Below, one piece after another: positions 49,487 through 58,788 of a stretch of DNA of 64,000 nucleotides. The notes beneath the pieces are model-generated. The model did no database searches. It saw only the letters and a list, made by a program, of their open reading frames with translations, and was not told where the DNA came from. The first letter of the stretch is position 1, and each line of letters begins with the position of its first letter. Position numbers and translations under genes: made by a program. Origin of the DNA: Cereibacter_A sp052244495 (GTDB lineage Bacteria > Pseudomonadota > Alphaproteobacteria > Rhodobacterales > Rhodobacteraceae); assembly GCA_052244495.1 (NCBI GenBank), contig JBQPXH010000013.1. One strand, written 5' to 3'.

Positions 49487-51208
49487 ATGACTGCCGCGCC
49501 GGCCTTTGGCCGACCCGAGGCGGAGGGCGGGCAATCCGCACCGCGGTCCGGCGACGTGCTCCTCGGCGAGGACTGGATCGCGCCGGAGGTCGAGGGCGAT
49601 TTCTCGATCCAGAAGACCCGCGGACGGCGCGGCATCGTCTCGTTGAACCGTTCGCCCCTTGCGCGCAAGATCATCATCTTCAACCTGCTCGCGCTGGTGA
49701 TCCAGGTCTCGGGCGTCCTCTTCACCAATCCCTTCCGCGAGAATCTGGTGCTGCAGCGCGAGCGGGCGCTCGTGTCCGAGACGCAGCTCGTGGCCAACGT
49801 CTTCGAGGCGCGTCTTGCCGCGATTCCCGGTGCCACCCTCGACGCGCCAAAAGGGATCGACATCCCGGCAACGCTGGAGTCGCTCGCCGTCAATCCCGCC
49901 ATCGACCTCTTCATCCTCGACAATTCCGGCGATGTGGTGGCGTTCGACCGCGGGACGCGACAACCCGTTCTCGGCGACCAGCGCTCGACCCTGATCACCG
50001 ACTTCCTCAACGGAGTATGGGAAGCGGTCTCGAACGTGCTCGCCTGGGGAGAAGAGCCCGAGCGCGAGATCGACGCCGTCGCGCTGGCGCGACAGGTCTT
50101 TGCCGGCGCACGCGAGGGGCGGACCACCATCAACACCGGCCGCGACCGCAATGGCGGCGCGCTCTTCTCCGTCGCGACCCCCATCCTTGAGGGGGATCGG
50201 GTCATCGGTGTGGCGGCCATCGTCTCGGCGGCCGGAGAGATCGACCGGCTCGTCCGCTACGAGCGCGAGCAGATCCTGCAGATGTTCGTCGTCGCGCTCT
50301 TCGTCTCCATCGGCCTCAGCCTCGTGCTTGCCTCGACCATCGCCAATCCGCTCGCCGATCTCGCCGCGGCGGCGGAGCTGGGTCGCGACCGGGACGCGCG
50401 CAAGATGGCACCCGGGCGCGTGCGCATCCCCGACCTGACCGCACGTCCCGACGAGATCGGCCGCCTCTCCATCGCCATGCGCGGCATGGTGGCCGCCCTC
50501 TACGACCGCATCGACGCGAACGAGCAGTTCGCCTCGGATGTGGCGCATGAGATCAAGAACCCGCTTGCCTCGCTGCGTTCGGCCGTTGGCACCCTCCGTC
50601 TCGCGAAGCGCGACGACCAGCGCGAGAGGCTTCTCGATGTGATCGAACATGACGTGCGGCGCCTCGACCGGCTGGTGAGCGACATTTCCAATGCCTCCCG
50701 GCTCGACAGTGAACTCGTGAAGGAGGAGGAGGAAGAGTTCGACCTCCTGCGCACCATCTCGAACCTGGGAGAGTATCTGGGCAAGCAGGCCGCCGAGAAG
50801 GGTGTCGACTTCATCGCCGATCTTCCCTCGGAGCCGATGCGGATCAGGGGGCTCGAGGCGAGGCTCGCGCAGGTCTTCGTCAATCTTATCACCAATGCGC
50901 TGTCCTTCTGCGAGGAGGGCGACGCCGTGCGCGTCTGGGCCCGCCGTCGCGAGAACCGCGTGCTCGTCGTCATCGAGGACACGGGTCCCGGCATCCCGGA
51001 TCAGGCTCTCACCAAGATCTTCCGGCGCTTCTACTCCGAGAGGCCCGCCGGACAGTTCGGCAACCACTCAGGCCTTGGGCTCGCCATCTCCAAGCAGATC
51101 GTCGAGGCCCATGGCGGCGTGATCTGGGCCGAGAACATCCGCCCGACCAGCGCCGACATCACCTCGGAGCCGCTCGGAGCGCGCTTCGTCGTCGGCCTGC
51201 CGATGTGA
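49487..51208 (+). CDS. chvG: Sensor histidine kinase ChvG (573 aa)
   Basis: A membrane kinase partner of ChvI sensing envelope or acid stress. Cytoplasmic N-terminus of about 55 residues, a first membrane helix (KIIIFNLLALVIQVSGVLF), a periplasmic loop of about 220 residues and a second helix (MFVVALFVSIGLSLVLAST) are visible. HAMP, the His box (DVAHEIKNPLASL), the N box (INLITNALSFC) and G boxes (DTGPGIPD, GLGLAIS) complete it. It begins eight bases after the chvI stop. Confidence 0.94.
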   Translation: MTAAPAFGRPEAEGGQSAPRSGDVLLGEDWIAPEVEGDFSIQKTRGRRGIVSLNRSPLARKIIIFNLLALVIQVSGVLFTNPFRENLVLQRERALVSETQLVANVFEARLAAIPGATLDAPKGIDIPATLESLAVNPAIDLFILDNSGDVVAFDRGTRQPVLGDQRSTLITDFLNGVWEAVSNVLAWGEEPEREIDAVALARQVFAGAREGRTTINTGRDRNGGALFSVATPILEGDRVIGVAAIVSAAGEIDRLVRYEREQILQMFVVALFVSIGLSLVLASTIANPLADLAAAAELGRDRDARKMAPGRVRIPDLTARPDEIGRLSIAMRGMVAALYDRIDANEQFASDVAHEIKNPLASLRSAVGTLRLAKRDDQRERLLDVIEHDVRRLDRLVSDISNASRLDSELVKEEEEEFDLLRTISNLGEYLGKQAAEKGVDFIADLPSEPMRIRGLEARLAQVFVNLITNALSFCEEGDAVRVWARRRENRVLVVIEDTGPGIPDQALTKIFRRFYSERPAGQFGNHSGLGLAISKQIVEAHGGVIWAENIRPTSADITSEPLGARFVVGLPM

Positions 51209-51633
51209 GCGAGGCAGGCTGCACGATCCTCCATGCCAGCTGCGTCGCCGCCGAGGGCAGGGCACTCCTGATCCTCGGGCCGTCGGGATCGGGCAAGTCG
51301 TCGCTCGCGCTCTCCCTCATCGGTCTCGGCGCGCTCCTCGTCGCCGACGACCGGACGGAACTGGAAGTGCGTGGCGAGGTGCTGGTCGCGCGCAGCCCAC
51401 CGGCACTGTCAGGGCTGATCGAGGCCAGGGGCGTGGGCATCCTGAGGGCGCCTGCCATCCACGAAGCGCGAGTGACGCTTGCCGTCGATCTCGGCCTGCA
51501 GGAGACGGAGCGTTTGCCACAAAGCCATAACATTCAGGTGCTCGGACGCCCTCTCGACCTTGTGCTCGGACAGGAAGGCAGCCATTTTTCCTCTGCGTTG
51601 CTCCTCCGACTCCGATCGGGGCGCTTCGCCTGA
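51205..51633 (+). CDS. hprK: HPr kinase/phosphorylase, short form (142 aa)
   Basis: The alphaproteobacterial short HprK, consisting of only the catalytic C-terminal domain. The P-loop GPSGSGKSS (residues 25-33) and the Asp-containing LVADDRTEL motif are present; the N-terminal domain of Firmicutes HprK is missing, as is usual in this class. It phosphorylates HPr on Ser46. It starts at GTG overlapping the chvG stop (GTGA). Confidence 0.92.
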   Translation: MSEAGCTILHASCVAAEGRALLILGPSGSGKSSLALSLIGLGALLVADDRTELEVRGEVLVARSPPALSGLIEARGVGILRAPAIHEARVTLAVDLGLQETERLPQSHNIQVLGRPLDLVLGQEGSHFSSALLLRLRSGRFA

Positions 51634-51645
51634 AAGAGACATATC

Positions 51646-52563
51646 TTGGACCGTATGGTAGAGCCTGCGCAGGAATACCGGCTCGTGCTGGTCACCGGCC
51701 CCTCCGGGGCGGGCCGCACGACGGCGATCAACGCGCTCGAGGACATGGGTTACGAGGTCATCGACAACCTGCCCCTGTCCTTCGTGCCGCGGCTGATCGA
51801 GGGTCCGTCCATCGGGCGGCCGATTGCGCTCGGCCTCGACGTCCGCAACCGCGACTTCAACGCGACCGCGCTGATCGAGCTGATCGACCGGCTGACACAG
51901 GACCCGCGTGTCGCGCTCGAGGTGCTCTACGTCGATTGCTCCGCCTCGCAGCTGATCCGACGCTACAACCAGACGAAGCGGCGTCATCCGTTGGCCCCGG
52001 CCGAAACGCCGGCCGAGGGGGTCGAGCGCGAGATCGACCTGCTGGCGCCGGTCCGCGTGCGGGCCGACCACCTGATCGACACCTCCGAAATGTCGCCGCA
52101 CGATCTCAAGGCCGAACTCGCGCGATACTTCGACCGGGGTGCGGCAACCCGTCTTGCGGTGTCGGTGCAGTCCTTCTCCTACAAGCGGGGTGTTCCGCGT
52201 GGGGTGGACATGATCTTCGACTGCCGATTTCTGAAGAACCCTTACTGGGTGGAAAGCCTGCGCGCCCTCGACGGCCGCGACGCGGCGGTTTCCGACTACA
52301 TCTCGACCGACCCGCGCTTCCAGCCGTTCTTCGAGAAGCTGCGCGACCTCGTGCTCTTCCTGCTGCCCGCGCAGCTGGAGGAGGGCAAGGCGCACCTCTC
52401 CATCGGTTTCGGATGCACCGGCGGACAGCACCGCTCGGTTGCAATTGCCGAACTTCTGGGCAACGCGCTTGCAGAGGCAGGCTGGCCGGTGTCAAAACGG
52501 CATAGGGAACTTGAACGCAGGGCGGCCGCGGTGCTCCCCACGCATCAGGGTGAGAAGGCGTGA
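51646..52563 (+). CDS. rapZ: RNase adapter protein RapZ (305 aa)
   Basis: A nucleotide-binding protein of the RapZ/YvcJ family. The P-loop is GPSGAGRTT (18-26, with Arg for the usual Lys) and the C-terminal domain carries FGCTGGQHRSV, the conserved RNA or nucleotide-binding signature. It starts at TTG; an ATG at 51655 is nearly as good. In enterobacteria RapZ steers glmZ/glmS regulation; its role here, between hprK and PTS genes, is not settled. Confidence 0.92.
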   Translation: MDRMVEPAQEYRLVLVTGPSGAGRTTAINALEDMGYEVIDNLPLSFVPRLIEGPSIGRPIALGLDVRNRDFNATALIELIDRLTQDPRVALEVLYVDCSASQLIRRYNQTKRRHPLAPAETPAEGVEREIDLLAPVRVRADHLIDTSEMSPHDLKAELARYFDRGAATRLAVSVQSFSYKRGVPRGVDMIFDCRFLKNPYWVESLRALDGRDAAVSDYISTDPRFQPFFEKLRDLVLFLLPAQLEEGKAHLSIGFGCTGGQHRSVAIAELLGNALAEAGWPVSKRHRELERRAAAVLPTHQGEKA

Positions 52564-52958
52564 TCGGTATCGTCATCGTTGCGCACGGCGGGCTGGCAAG
52601 GGAATATCTCTCGGCGGTCGAGCATGTCGTGGGCAAGCAGGAGGCGATGGCAGCCATCGCCATCGAGGACGATCACGACCGGGCCGCGAAGCAGGCCGAG
52701 ATCAGCGCGGCCGCGCGGGCCGTGGATCGCGGGGCCGGCGTGGTGGTGGTGACGGACATGTTCGGCGGCTCGCCCTCGAACCTGTCGCTGCCGGCCTGCG
52801 CCGGCCGTGACCGCCGGATCATCTACGGCGCCAACCTGCCGATGCTCATCAAGCTTGCCAAGTCGCGCGAGCTGGCGGTGCCCCAGGCGGTCGCCCTCGC
52901 GCTGGACGCGGGCCGGAAATACATCAACAGCCTCGACCTGGGCAGCGGGACGGAATGA
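52560..52958 (+). CDS. manX: PTS EIIA component, mannose type (132 aa)
   Basis: A PTS EIIA domain of the Man family. The phosphorylation His is His9 (IVAHGGLA), and VVTDMFGGSPSN is the second family motif. No IIB, IIC or IID genes are beside it, so it probably has a regulatory rather than transport role, as in other alphaproteobacteria with an incomplete PTS. It starts at GTG overlapping rapZ and overlaps ptsH at its end. Confidence 0.92.
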   Translation: MIGIVIVAHGGLAREYLSAVEHVVGKQEAMAAIAIEDDHDRAAKQAEISAAARAVDRGAGVVVVTDMFGGSPSNLSLPACAGRDRRIIYGANLPMLIKLAKSRELAVPQAVALALDAGRKYINSLDLGSGTE

Positions 52959-53224
52959 TCGAACGCGAACTTCTTATCGTGAATGAAAAGGGCCTGCATG
53001 CGCGCGCCTCGGCGAAGTTCGTCGAGGTGGTCGAACGTCACGACGCGCAGGCCGAGGTGTCGAAGGACGGCATGGTGGTGTCGGGCGATTCCATCATGGG
53101 CCTCCTGATGCTGGCAGCCTCGCGAGGAACCTCGATCCGGGTGAAGACGATGGGAAGCGATGCGGCGGCACTTGCCGAAGCGCTCTCGGCCCTTGTCGCC
53201 GATCGGTTCGGCGAGGACATGTAG
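52955..53224 (+). CDS. ptsH: Phosphocarrier protein HPr (89 aa)
   Basis: HPr with the EI-phosphorylated His15 in NEKGLHARASAKF and Ser46 in SGDSIMGLLML, the site for HprK. Both regulatory residues are present, fitting the hprK gene two positions upstream. It ends the chvI-chvG-hprK-rapZ-EIIA-HPr run. The EI gene (ptsP or ptsI) is not in the window. Confidence 0.95.
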   Translation: MIERELLIVNEKGLHARASAKFVEVVERHDAQAEVSKDGMVVSGDSIMGLLMLAASRGTSIRVKTMGSDAAALAEALSALVADRFGEDM

Positions 53225-53388
53225 CCGAGGTCGGGCGGGCTCGCTGCGCAGCAGCCCCGCCGGTGCTCCTCGATCTCCCAGGGACATGAGGCCTCACCCC
53301 GTGCAAAGGGATTGTGCGGGGGGCAGGGCCGTGGTGATTTCCGACGGTCCGGGTGCCTGCCCCGGTCTTGTTGACGAGGGTATTTCGA

Positions 53389-54468
53389 GTGAAACGGGTT
53401 TATCCGGGCTTCGACCTGCTGCGCGTTCTCGCGGCATCCGGAGTGGTCTTCTCCCACGCCTTCCTGATCATGGAGCTTTCCGAGACGAATGAGCCGGTGA
53501 AGGCGGCCACGGGCGCCATCCTCGGCATCTACGGCGTGATGGTCTTCTTCATCCTCAGCGGCTTCCTGGTGACGGACAGCGCCCTGCGCTCGCATGGGGT
53601 GCTGGACTTTGCAGAGAAGCGGGCGCGACGGCTTCTGCCGGGCTTCGTCTGTGCAAACCTGGTCGTCGCACTGCTGATCTGCCCGCTCTTCGCGGCCGCG
53701 GGACCGGCCGCCTTCCTCGGCTCCGAGGCGACGTGGCAGGAACTCGGCCGGGTGCTGTTGCTCCTCGACCCCAGCCTCGATTATCCGGGTGCGGTCAGCT
53801 TCTTCCCGACGGCCGAGGACAACGCCTGGCTCGCCTCGGTCGCGAATGGCGTGCTCTGGACCATCAGGATCGAGATCAGCTGCTATCTTCTCGTCGCGCT
53901 CCTGATGCTCGCGGGCATGTTGACGGGAGGCGCCGTGCTGGCCGTGATCTGCGTGGCGGTGTTCTGCACCTTCACCGCTTCCTTCTATGCGACGGACTAT
54001 GCGTCCTGCCTGATCTATCTGCTGCCGTCCTTCCTTGCCGGAATGGCGCTGCGGCTCCTGCTGCCCGACGGGCCTGCGGATGGACGGCTCGCACTCGCCA
54101 GCGCGACGGTGCTTCTTTTCCTCATGTGCAAGATGGGGAACTGGAAGGAGGTGGAGGGCGTGCTCTTCCCGCTCTTCGCGGCCTACCCGCTGGTCTGGCT
54201 CGGCCAGCAGGAGGCACGGCCACTCGCTGTGATCCGGCGGTTCGGCGATCCCTCCTACGGGATGTATCTCTGGGGCTGGCCCGTGCAGATGCTGCTGCGG
54301 GCGCTGGTGGGCCCGGGCTGGTCCGGCTGGGCCTTCGCCGCCCTGTCGCTGCCGGTTGCGGCGGCCGCGGGCTACCTGTCCTGGTTCCTGCTGGAGCGGA
54401 GGTTCCTGCGCGGCCGCCGCGAGGGCGCCGGGCGCTACCGCGTCGGCACCGGCGTCTCGCCGCGATAG
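53389..54468 (+). CDS. Acyltransferase 3 family protein (359 aa)
   Basis: An integral-membrane acyltransferase of the OafA/YrhL group that acylates surface polysaccharides or lipids. The opening GFDLLRVLAASGVVFSHAFL contains the essential His, and RARRLLPGF is the second conserved motif; about ten hydrophobic helices follow. Start GTG at 53389 is preferred to another GTG at 53353. Its end overlaps the convergent hbdA gene by 34 bases. Substrate unknown. Confidence 0.85.
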   Translation: MKRVYPGFDLLRVLAASGVVFSHAFLIMELSETNEPVKAATGAILGIYGVMVFFILSGFLVTDSALRSHGVLDFAEKRARRLLPGFVCANLVVALLICPLFAAAGPAAFLGSEATWQELGRVLLLLDPSLDYPGAVSFFPTAEDNAWLASVANGVLWTIRIEISCYLLVALLMLAGMLTGGAVLAVICVAVFCTFTASFYATDYASCLIYLLPSFLAGMALRLLLPDGPADGRLALASATVLLFLMCKMGNWKEVEGVLFPLFAAYPLVWLGQQEARPLAVIRRFGDPSYGMYLWGWPVQMLLRALVGPGWSGWAFAALSLPVAAAAGYLSWFLLERRFLRGRREGAGRYRVGTGVSPR

Positions 54469-55310
54469 TCGTAGAAGCCGCGCTCGGTCTTCCGGCCGAG
54501 CCAGCCGGCCTCGACGTATTTCACCAGAAGCGGGCAGGGCCGGTACTTCGTGTCCGCCAACCCGTCGTGGAGGACGTTCATGATGGCAAGACAGGTGTCG
54601 AGCCCGATGAAATCGGCCAGTTCCAGCGGGCCCATCGGGTGGTTCGCGCCGAGCTTCATCGATTCGTCGATCGACTTCACCGAGCCCACGCCCTCGTAGA
54701 GCGTGTAGACGGCCTCGTTGATCATCGGCACGAGGATACGGTTCACGATGAAGGCCGGGAAATCCTCTGCGCTGGCCGCCGTCTTGCCGAGGCTCTGCAC
54801 CACCTTGAGCAGCGTCCGGTAGGTCGGATCGTCGGTCGCGATGCCACGGATCAGCTCGACCAGCTGCATGACCGGAACGGGGTTCATGAAATGGAAGCCC
54901 ATGAACCGCTCGGGCCGGTCGGTGCGCGAGGCGAGACGGGTGATCGAGATCGACGAGGTGTTCGAGGTCAGGATCGTGTGCGGCAGCAGATGCGGCACCA
55001 GGTCCTCGAAGATCGCCTGTTTCACCGTCTCGCGCTCGGTCGCGGCCTCGATCACGAGGTCGCTCTTGGCGATGTCGGTGAGGTTCATCGTGGTGCGGAT
55101 GCGCGCCAGCGCGGCGGCCTTCTCTTCGGCCGCGACCTTCCCGCGTGAGACCTGCCGCTCGAGATTGCGGTCGATCGTGGCAAGCGCCTTGTTCAGGCCC
55201 TCGGCGCTGATGTCGTTCAGGAGCACCTCGTAGCCCGCGAGCGAGAAGACATGCGCAATCCCGCTGCCCATCTGCCCTGCGCCCACGACGCCGACCTTGC
55301 GGATCTCCAT
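54435..55310 (-). CDS. hbdA: 3-hydroxybutyryl-CoA dehydrogenase (291 aa)
   Basis: NAD(P)-dependent 3-hydroxyacyl-CoA dehydrogenase. The Rossmann motif VGVVGAGQMGSGIA begins the protein; catalytic-region motifs GFHFMNPVPVMQLVEL and GFIVNR-like AFIVNRIL follow, and the C-terminal GLDTCLAIM is typical. The ATG at 55310 removes an unsupported extension. It belongs functionally with etfA/etfB downstream in beta-oxidation and polyhydroxybutyrate metabolism. Confidence 0.93.
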   Translation of the reverse strand: MEIRKVGVVGAGQMGSGIAHVFSLAGYEVLLNDISAEGLNKALATIDRNLERQVSRGKVAAEEKAAALARIRTTMNLTDIAKSDLVIEAATERETVKQAIFEDLVPHLLPHTILTSNTSSISITRLASRTDRPERFMGFHFMNPVPVMQLVELIRGIATDDPTYRTLLKVVQSLGKTAASAEDFPAFIVNRILVPMINEAVYTLYEGVGSVKSIDESMKLGANHPMGPLELADFIGLDTCLAIMNVLHDGLADTKYRPCPLLVKYVEAGWLGRKTERGFYDYRGETPVPTR

Positions 55311-55476
55311 TGCATCCCTCCTGCTGACCCGCGCGAACAATAGGCGCGGCGCGGCAGCGCACGCAAGGGCGGCACCCGGCCCTGCGCAGCTCGAACATCG
55401 CGTCAAATGCAGGATTTAGGCTTTTGGCAAGGCCTCGCCCGCATCGTGGCTTCCGGGTGAACTATCTGGGTGGGTT

Positions 55477-56304
55477 GTGATGGCATTCGCATATCAGGGC
55501 GAAAGCGCCCTGGACTATTTTCCGTGCCGGTATGGCGCGTCCAAGATGATGTTCCGGGGGCCGCGCCGCAGCCTCGACGGGGCCTTCTGTGCGGTGCTGG
55601 GCGGCACCGAAACCTACGGCAAGTTTGTCCCTCGTCCCTTTCCCGATCTCGTGGAGGAAGCGACGGGGCTGCGCATGGTCAATCTGGGCTGCATCAACGC
55701 CGGGCTCGACGTCTATCTGAACGACCCGGCGGTGACCCAGATCGCCGGGAAGGCGTCGCTTGCCATCATTCAAGTGGTCGGGGCCGCCAACCTGACGAAC
55801 CGGCTCTATTCGGTGCATCCGAGGCGCAACGACCGGTTCCTCGCCGCCTCGCCCGTGCTGCAGGCGATGTATCGCGAGGTCGATTTCGCCGACTTCTCCT
55901 TCACGCGGCACATGATGCAGACGCTCTACGCCGTCTCCCCCGAGAAGTTCGTGCAGGTGGCCGCCGAGTTGCGCGCAGCCTGGATCGCGCGGATGCGCAT
56001 GCTGTTGGGCCGCATTGCGACCCCGAAGTTGCTTCTCTGGATCGCCGACCACCCGCCCCCCCAGGGCGGGGCGCAGACGCCGGCCACCTCGCCGCTGCTG
56101 ATCGATGCCGAGATGATCGCGGCCGTCCGTCCGCATGCGATGCACTATCTCGAGGTGGTGACCTCCGGCGAGGCCAATGCCTCGGGCACGGAAGGAATGA
56201 GCTTCCCGCCCCTTGATGCGCCGGTCGCTGCCGAGGTTCCGGGCCCGGCGGTTCATGCCGAGATCGCGGCAACCCTCGCTCCGGTGGTGATGCGGCTGAT
56301 GTGA
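55477..56304 (+). CDS. DUF6473 family protein (275 aa)
   Basis: A conserved Rhodobacterales protein. Seen are YGASKMMFRGPRR, the strand FCAVLGGTETYGKFV, then VNLGCINAGLDVYLND and a long helical middle. This pattern is DUF6473; the N-terminal part resembles a sulfotransferase- or SGNH-like alpha/beta layout, but catalytic residues are not clear. Starts at GTG with an ATG one codon later. A strong terminator follows. Confidence 0.85.
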   Translation: MMAFAYQGESALDYFPCRYGASKMMFRGPRRSLDGAFCAVLGGTETYGKFVPRPFPDLVEEATGLRMVNLGCINAGLDVYLNDPAVTQIAGKASLAIIQVVGAANLTNRLYSVHPRRNDRFLAASPVLQAMYREVDFADFSFTRHMMQTLYAVSPEKFVQVAAELRAAWIARMRMLLGRIATPKLLLWIADHPPPQGGAQTPATSPLLIDAEMIAAVRPHAMHYLEVVTSGEANASGTEGMSFPPLDAPVAAEVPGPAVHAEIAATLAPVVMRLM

Positions 56305-56331
56305 CCGGATGCCGGCGAACGGTTGATGTGA

Positions 56332-56357
56332 AACGGGCGCCCGCGAGGGCGCCCGTT
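56332..56357. terminator. Bidirectional hairpin between DUF6473 gene and etfA
   Basis: AACGGGCGCCC pairs perfectly with GGGCGCCCGTT over a GCGA loop, an 11-bp stem between convergent genes. The stem ends in TT on either strand. Confidence 0.75.
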
Positions 56358-56391
56358 CCAAGCCACAGGCTCGTTTCCCGCAGAACCGATC

Positions 56392-57318
56392 TCAGAGCTT
56401 TTCGGTCAGTTCCGGCACGAGGGTGAAGAGGTCGCCGACGAGGCCATAGTCGGCCACCTGGAAGATCGGGGCCTCCTCATCCTTGTTGATGGCGACGATG
56501 ACCTTCGAATCCTTCATCCCGGCGAGGTGCTGGATCGCACCCGAGATCCCCACCGCGATGTAGAGTTGCGGCGCCACGACCTTGCCGGTCTGGCCGACCT
56601 GCCAGTCGTTCGGCGCATAGCCCGAGTCGACTGCCGCGCGCGACGCGCCGACGGCGGCCCCGAGCTTGTCGGCGAGCTTCTCGATCATCGCGAAGTTCTC
56701 TTCCGAGCCGATGCCGCGCCCGCCCGAAACCACCGTCTTCGCCGAGGTCAGCTCGGGACGGTCCGAGGCCGCCACCTTGTCCTCGACCCAGGAGGAGAGG
56801 CCCTTGTCACCGGCCGCGGAAATGGTCTCGACCGAGGCCGAGCCGCCCTTGCCGGTCGCCTCGAAGGTCGCCGTCCGCACCGTCGCGACCTTGGTCGCGT
56901 CCGCGCTCTTCACCGTCTGCACCGCGTTGCCGGCATAGATCGGGCGCTCGAAGGTGTCGGCATCGACCACGGCGGTGATCTCCGAGATTACCATCACGTC
57001 GAGGAGAGCCGCCACGCGGGGCATCACGTTCTTCGCGGCCGAGGTCGCCGGCGCGAGGATGTGGCTGTAGCCCGAGGCCAGCCCCACGACCAGATCGGCC
57101 AGCGGCTCGGCCAGCCCGTTGCCGTAGGCTGCGTCATCGGCGGCCAGCACCTTCGCCACGCCGTCGAACGAGGCCGCCTCGGCGGCGGCCGCATCCACGC
57201 CCGAACCAGCGACGAGCACCGTCACCTCGCCCAGGGCTTTCGCCGCGGTCAGCGCCTTGGCGGTCGAATCCGCGCCCAGCGTGCCGCCGGTCACTTCGGC
57301 AATCAGAAGAACGGCCAT
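56392..57318 (-). CDS. etfA: Electron transfer flavoprotein alpha subunit (308 aa)
   Basis: Accepts electrons from acyl-CoA dehydrogenases such as Mcd and passes them to ETF:quinone oxidoreductase. The C-terminal FAD-binding domain has VSGGRGIGSEENF, then PNDWQVGQTGKVVAPQLYIAVGISGAIQHL, the ETF-alpha signature. It shares its start base with the end of etfB (57318), so they are cotranslated. Confidence 0.97.
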   Translation of the reverse strand: MAVLLIAEVTGGTLGADSTAKALTAAKALGEVTVLVAGSGVDAAAAEAASFDGVAKVLAADDAAYGNGLAEPLADLVVGLASGYSHILAPATSAAKNVMPRVAALLDVMVISEITAVVDADTFERPIYAGNAVQTVKSADATKVATVRTATFEATGKGGSASVETISAAGDKGLSSWVEDKVAASDRPELTSAKTVVSGGRGIGSEENFAMIEKLADKLGAAVGASRAAVDSGYAPNDWQVGQTGKVVAPQLYIAVGISGAIQHLAGMKDSKVIVAINKDEEAPIFQVADYGLVGDLFTLVPELTEKL

Positions 57319-58079
57319 CAGATCACCCCCGCTTCGTCTTTCAGTTTCGCGATCAGCTCGTCGACCGAGCCCACCCGGACGCCCGCCTTGCGGCCCGCGG
57401 GCTCCGAGGTCTTCACCACCGTCAGCCGCGGCGACACGTCCACGCCGTAATCGGCCGGGGTCTTCTCCTCGAGCGGTTTCTTCTTGGCCTTCATGATGTT
57501 CGGCAGCGAGGCGTAGCGCGGCTCGTTCATCCGCAGGTCCACGGTGACGATCGTGGGCATCTTGACCTTGATGGTCTGCATGCCGCCGTCCACCTCGCGG
57601 GTCACGACAGCGGCATCGCCCTCGATCGCGAGATCCGAGGCGAAGGTGGCCTGGCTCCAGCCGAGCAGCGCCGACAGCATCTGGCCGGTGGCGTTCATGT
57701 CATTGTCGATCGCCTGCTTGCCGCAGATCACGAGGCCCGGCTCCTCGGCCGCGACCACGCCCTTCAGCAGCTTCGCGACGGCCAGCGGCTCGATGTCCTG
57801 ATGCACGTCGTCGGCGGCCTGGATCAGGATCGCGCGGTCCGCGCCCATGGCGAGCGCCGTCCGCAGCGTCTCCTGCGCCTGCTTCACGCCGATGGAGACG
57901 ACCACCACCTCGGTCGCCGTGCCGGCCTCGCGCAGACGGATCGCCGCTTCGACGGCGATCTCGTCGAACGGGTTCATCGACATCTTCACGTTCGCCAGAT
58001 CGACCCCCGTGCCGTCCGCCTTCACACGGACCTTCACGTTGTAGTCGATCACGCGCTTGACAGGCACAAGAACCTTCAT
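57318..58079 (-). CDS. etfB: Electron transfer flavoprotein beta subunit (253 aa)
   Basis: Partner of EtfA binding AMP. Typical opening MKVLVPVKRVIDYNVKVRV, then NPFDEIAVEAAIRL, ALAMGADRAIL and the central GKQAIDNDMNATGQ. The start is placed at the second Met (58079); a Met three codons earlier is possible. etfB-etfA with hbdA near by is a common alphaproteobacterial arrangement. Confidence 0.97.
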   Translation of the reverse strand: MKVLVPVKRVIDYNVKVRVKADGTGVDLANVKMSMNPFDEIAVEAAIRLREAGTATEVVVVSIGVKQAQETLRTALAMGADRAILIQAADDVHQDIEPLAVAKLLKGVVAAEEPGLVICGKQAIDNDMNATGQMLSALLGWSQATFASDLAIEGDAAVVTREVDGGMQTIKVKMPTIVTVDLRMNEPRYASLPNIMKAKKKPLEEKTPADYGVDVSPRLTVVKTSEPAGRKAGVRVGSVDELIAKLKDEAGVI

Positions 58080-58209
58080 CAGTGGCAATCTCCCTTCTCA
58101 TCCGCCCTCGCGGGCAAGCTCTCCGCGACGTTGTTAGCCGCAACGTTTCCGTGACAACAGATCAAAACCGACCCTCGGAGCCTGTCCGACGTCGCGTTCC
58201 AATGCGTCC

Positions 58210-58788
58210 TTACGCCTCACGCGTGAGGCCGGGAACCCACAGGACGTCGGCACGGCCCTCGTCATTGGCGATGCGGCCGGCGACGAAGAACCAGTCCGAC
58301 AGGCGGTTCAGGTAGCGCAGGGCCTCGGGGTTGACCGACTCGACCGTCGCCAGTTCGACCACCTTGCGCTCGGCCCGCCGGCAGATCGTCCGGCAGAGAT
58401 GCAGTTGCGCGGCAAGCGCGGAGCCGCCGGGCAGGATGAAGCTGCGCAGCGGCTGGAGCCGGGCGTTCATCGCGTCGATCTCGCGCTCGAGCCGGGCGAC
58501 CTGAGGGGCGACGATCCGCAGCGGCGTGTAGTCCGCCTCGTGGTCGCGCTCCATTTCGGGACGGCAGAGGTCGGCACCGAGGTCGAAGAGATCGTTCGAG
58601 ATCCGCGCCAGCGCCTCCTGCATCTCGCCTTCGGCATGCAGCCGGGCCAGACCCACCGTCGCGTTGGCTTCGTCGACCGTGCCATAGGCGGTGACGCGCG
58701 GCGAGTGCTTGGCCACCCGCGCGCCGTTGCCGAGCGCTGTTTCGCCGGCGTCGCCGGTGCGGGTGTAGATCCTCGACAGAACGACCAT
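58210..58788 (-). CDS. Cob(I)alamin adenosyltransferase, PduO type (192 aa)
   Basis: Makes adenosylcobalamin from cob(I)alamin and ATP. The ATP-binding YTRTGDAGETALGNG opening and the helical motifs CRTICRRAERKVV and YLNRLSDWFFV are diagnostic of the PduO/MMAB class. Adenosylcobalamin is needed by ethylmalonyl-CoA and methylmalonyl-CoA mutases, so it supports the pathway that includes Mcd. It starts one base after the stop of the next upstream gene. Confidence 0.94.
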   Translation of the reverse strand: MVVLSRIYTRTGDAGETALGNGARVAKHSPRVTAYGTVDEANATVGLARLHAEGEMQEALARISNDLFDLGADLCRPEMERDHEADYTPLRIVAPQVARLEREIDAMNARLQPLRSFILPGGSALAAQLHLCRTICRRAERKVVELATVESVNPEALRYLNRLSDWFFVAGRIANDEGRADVLWVPGLTREA

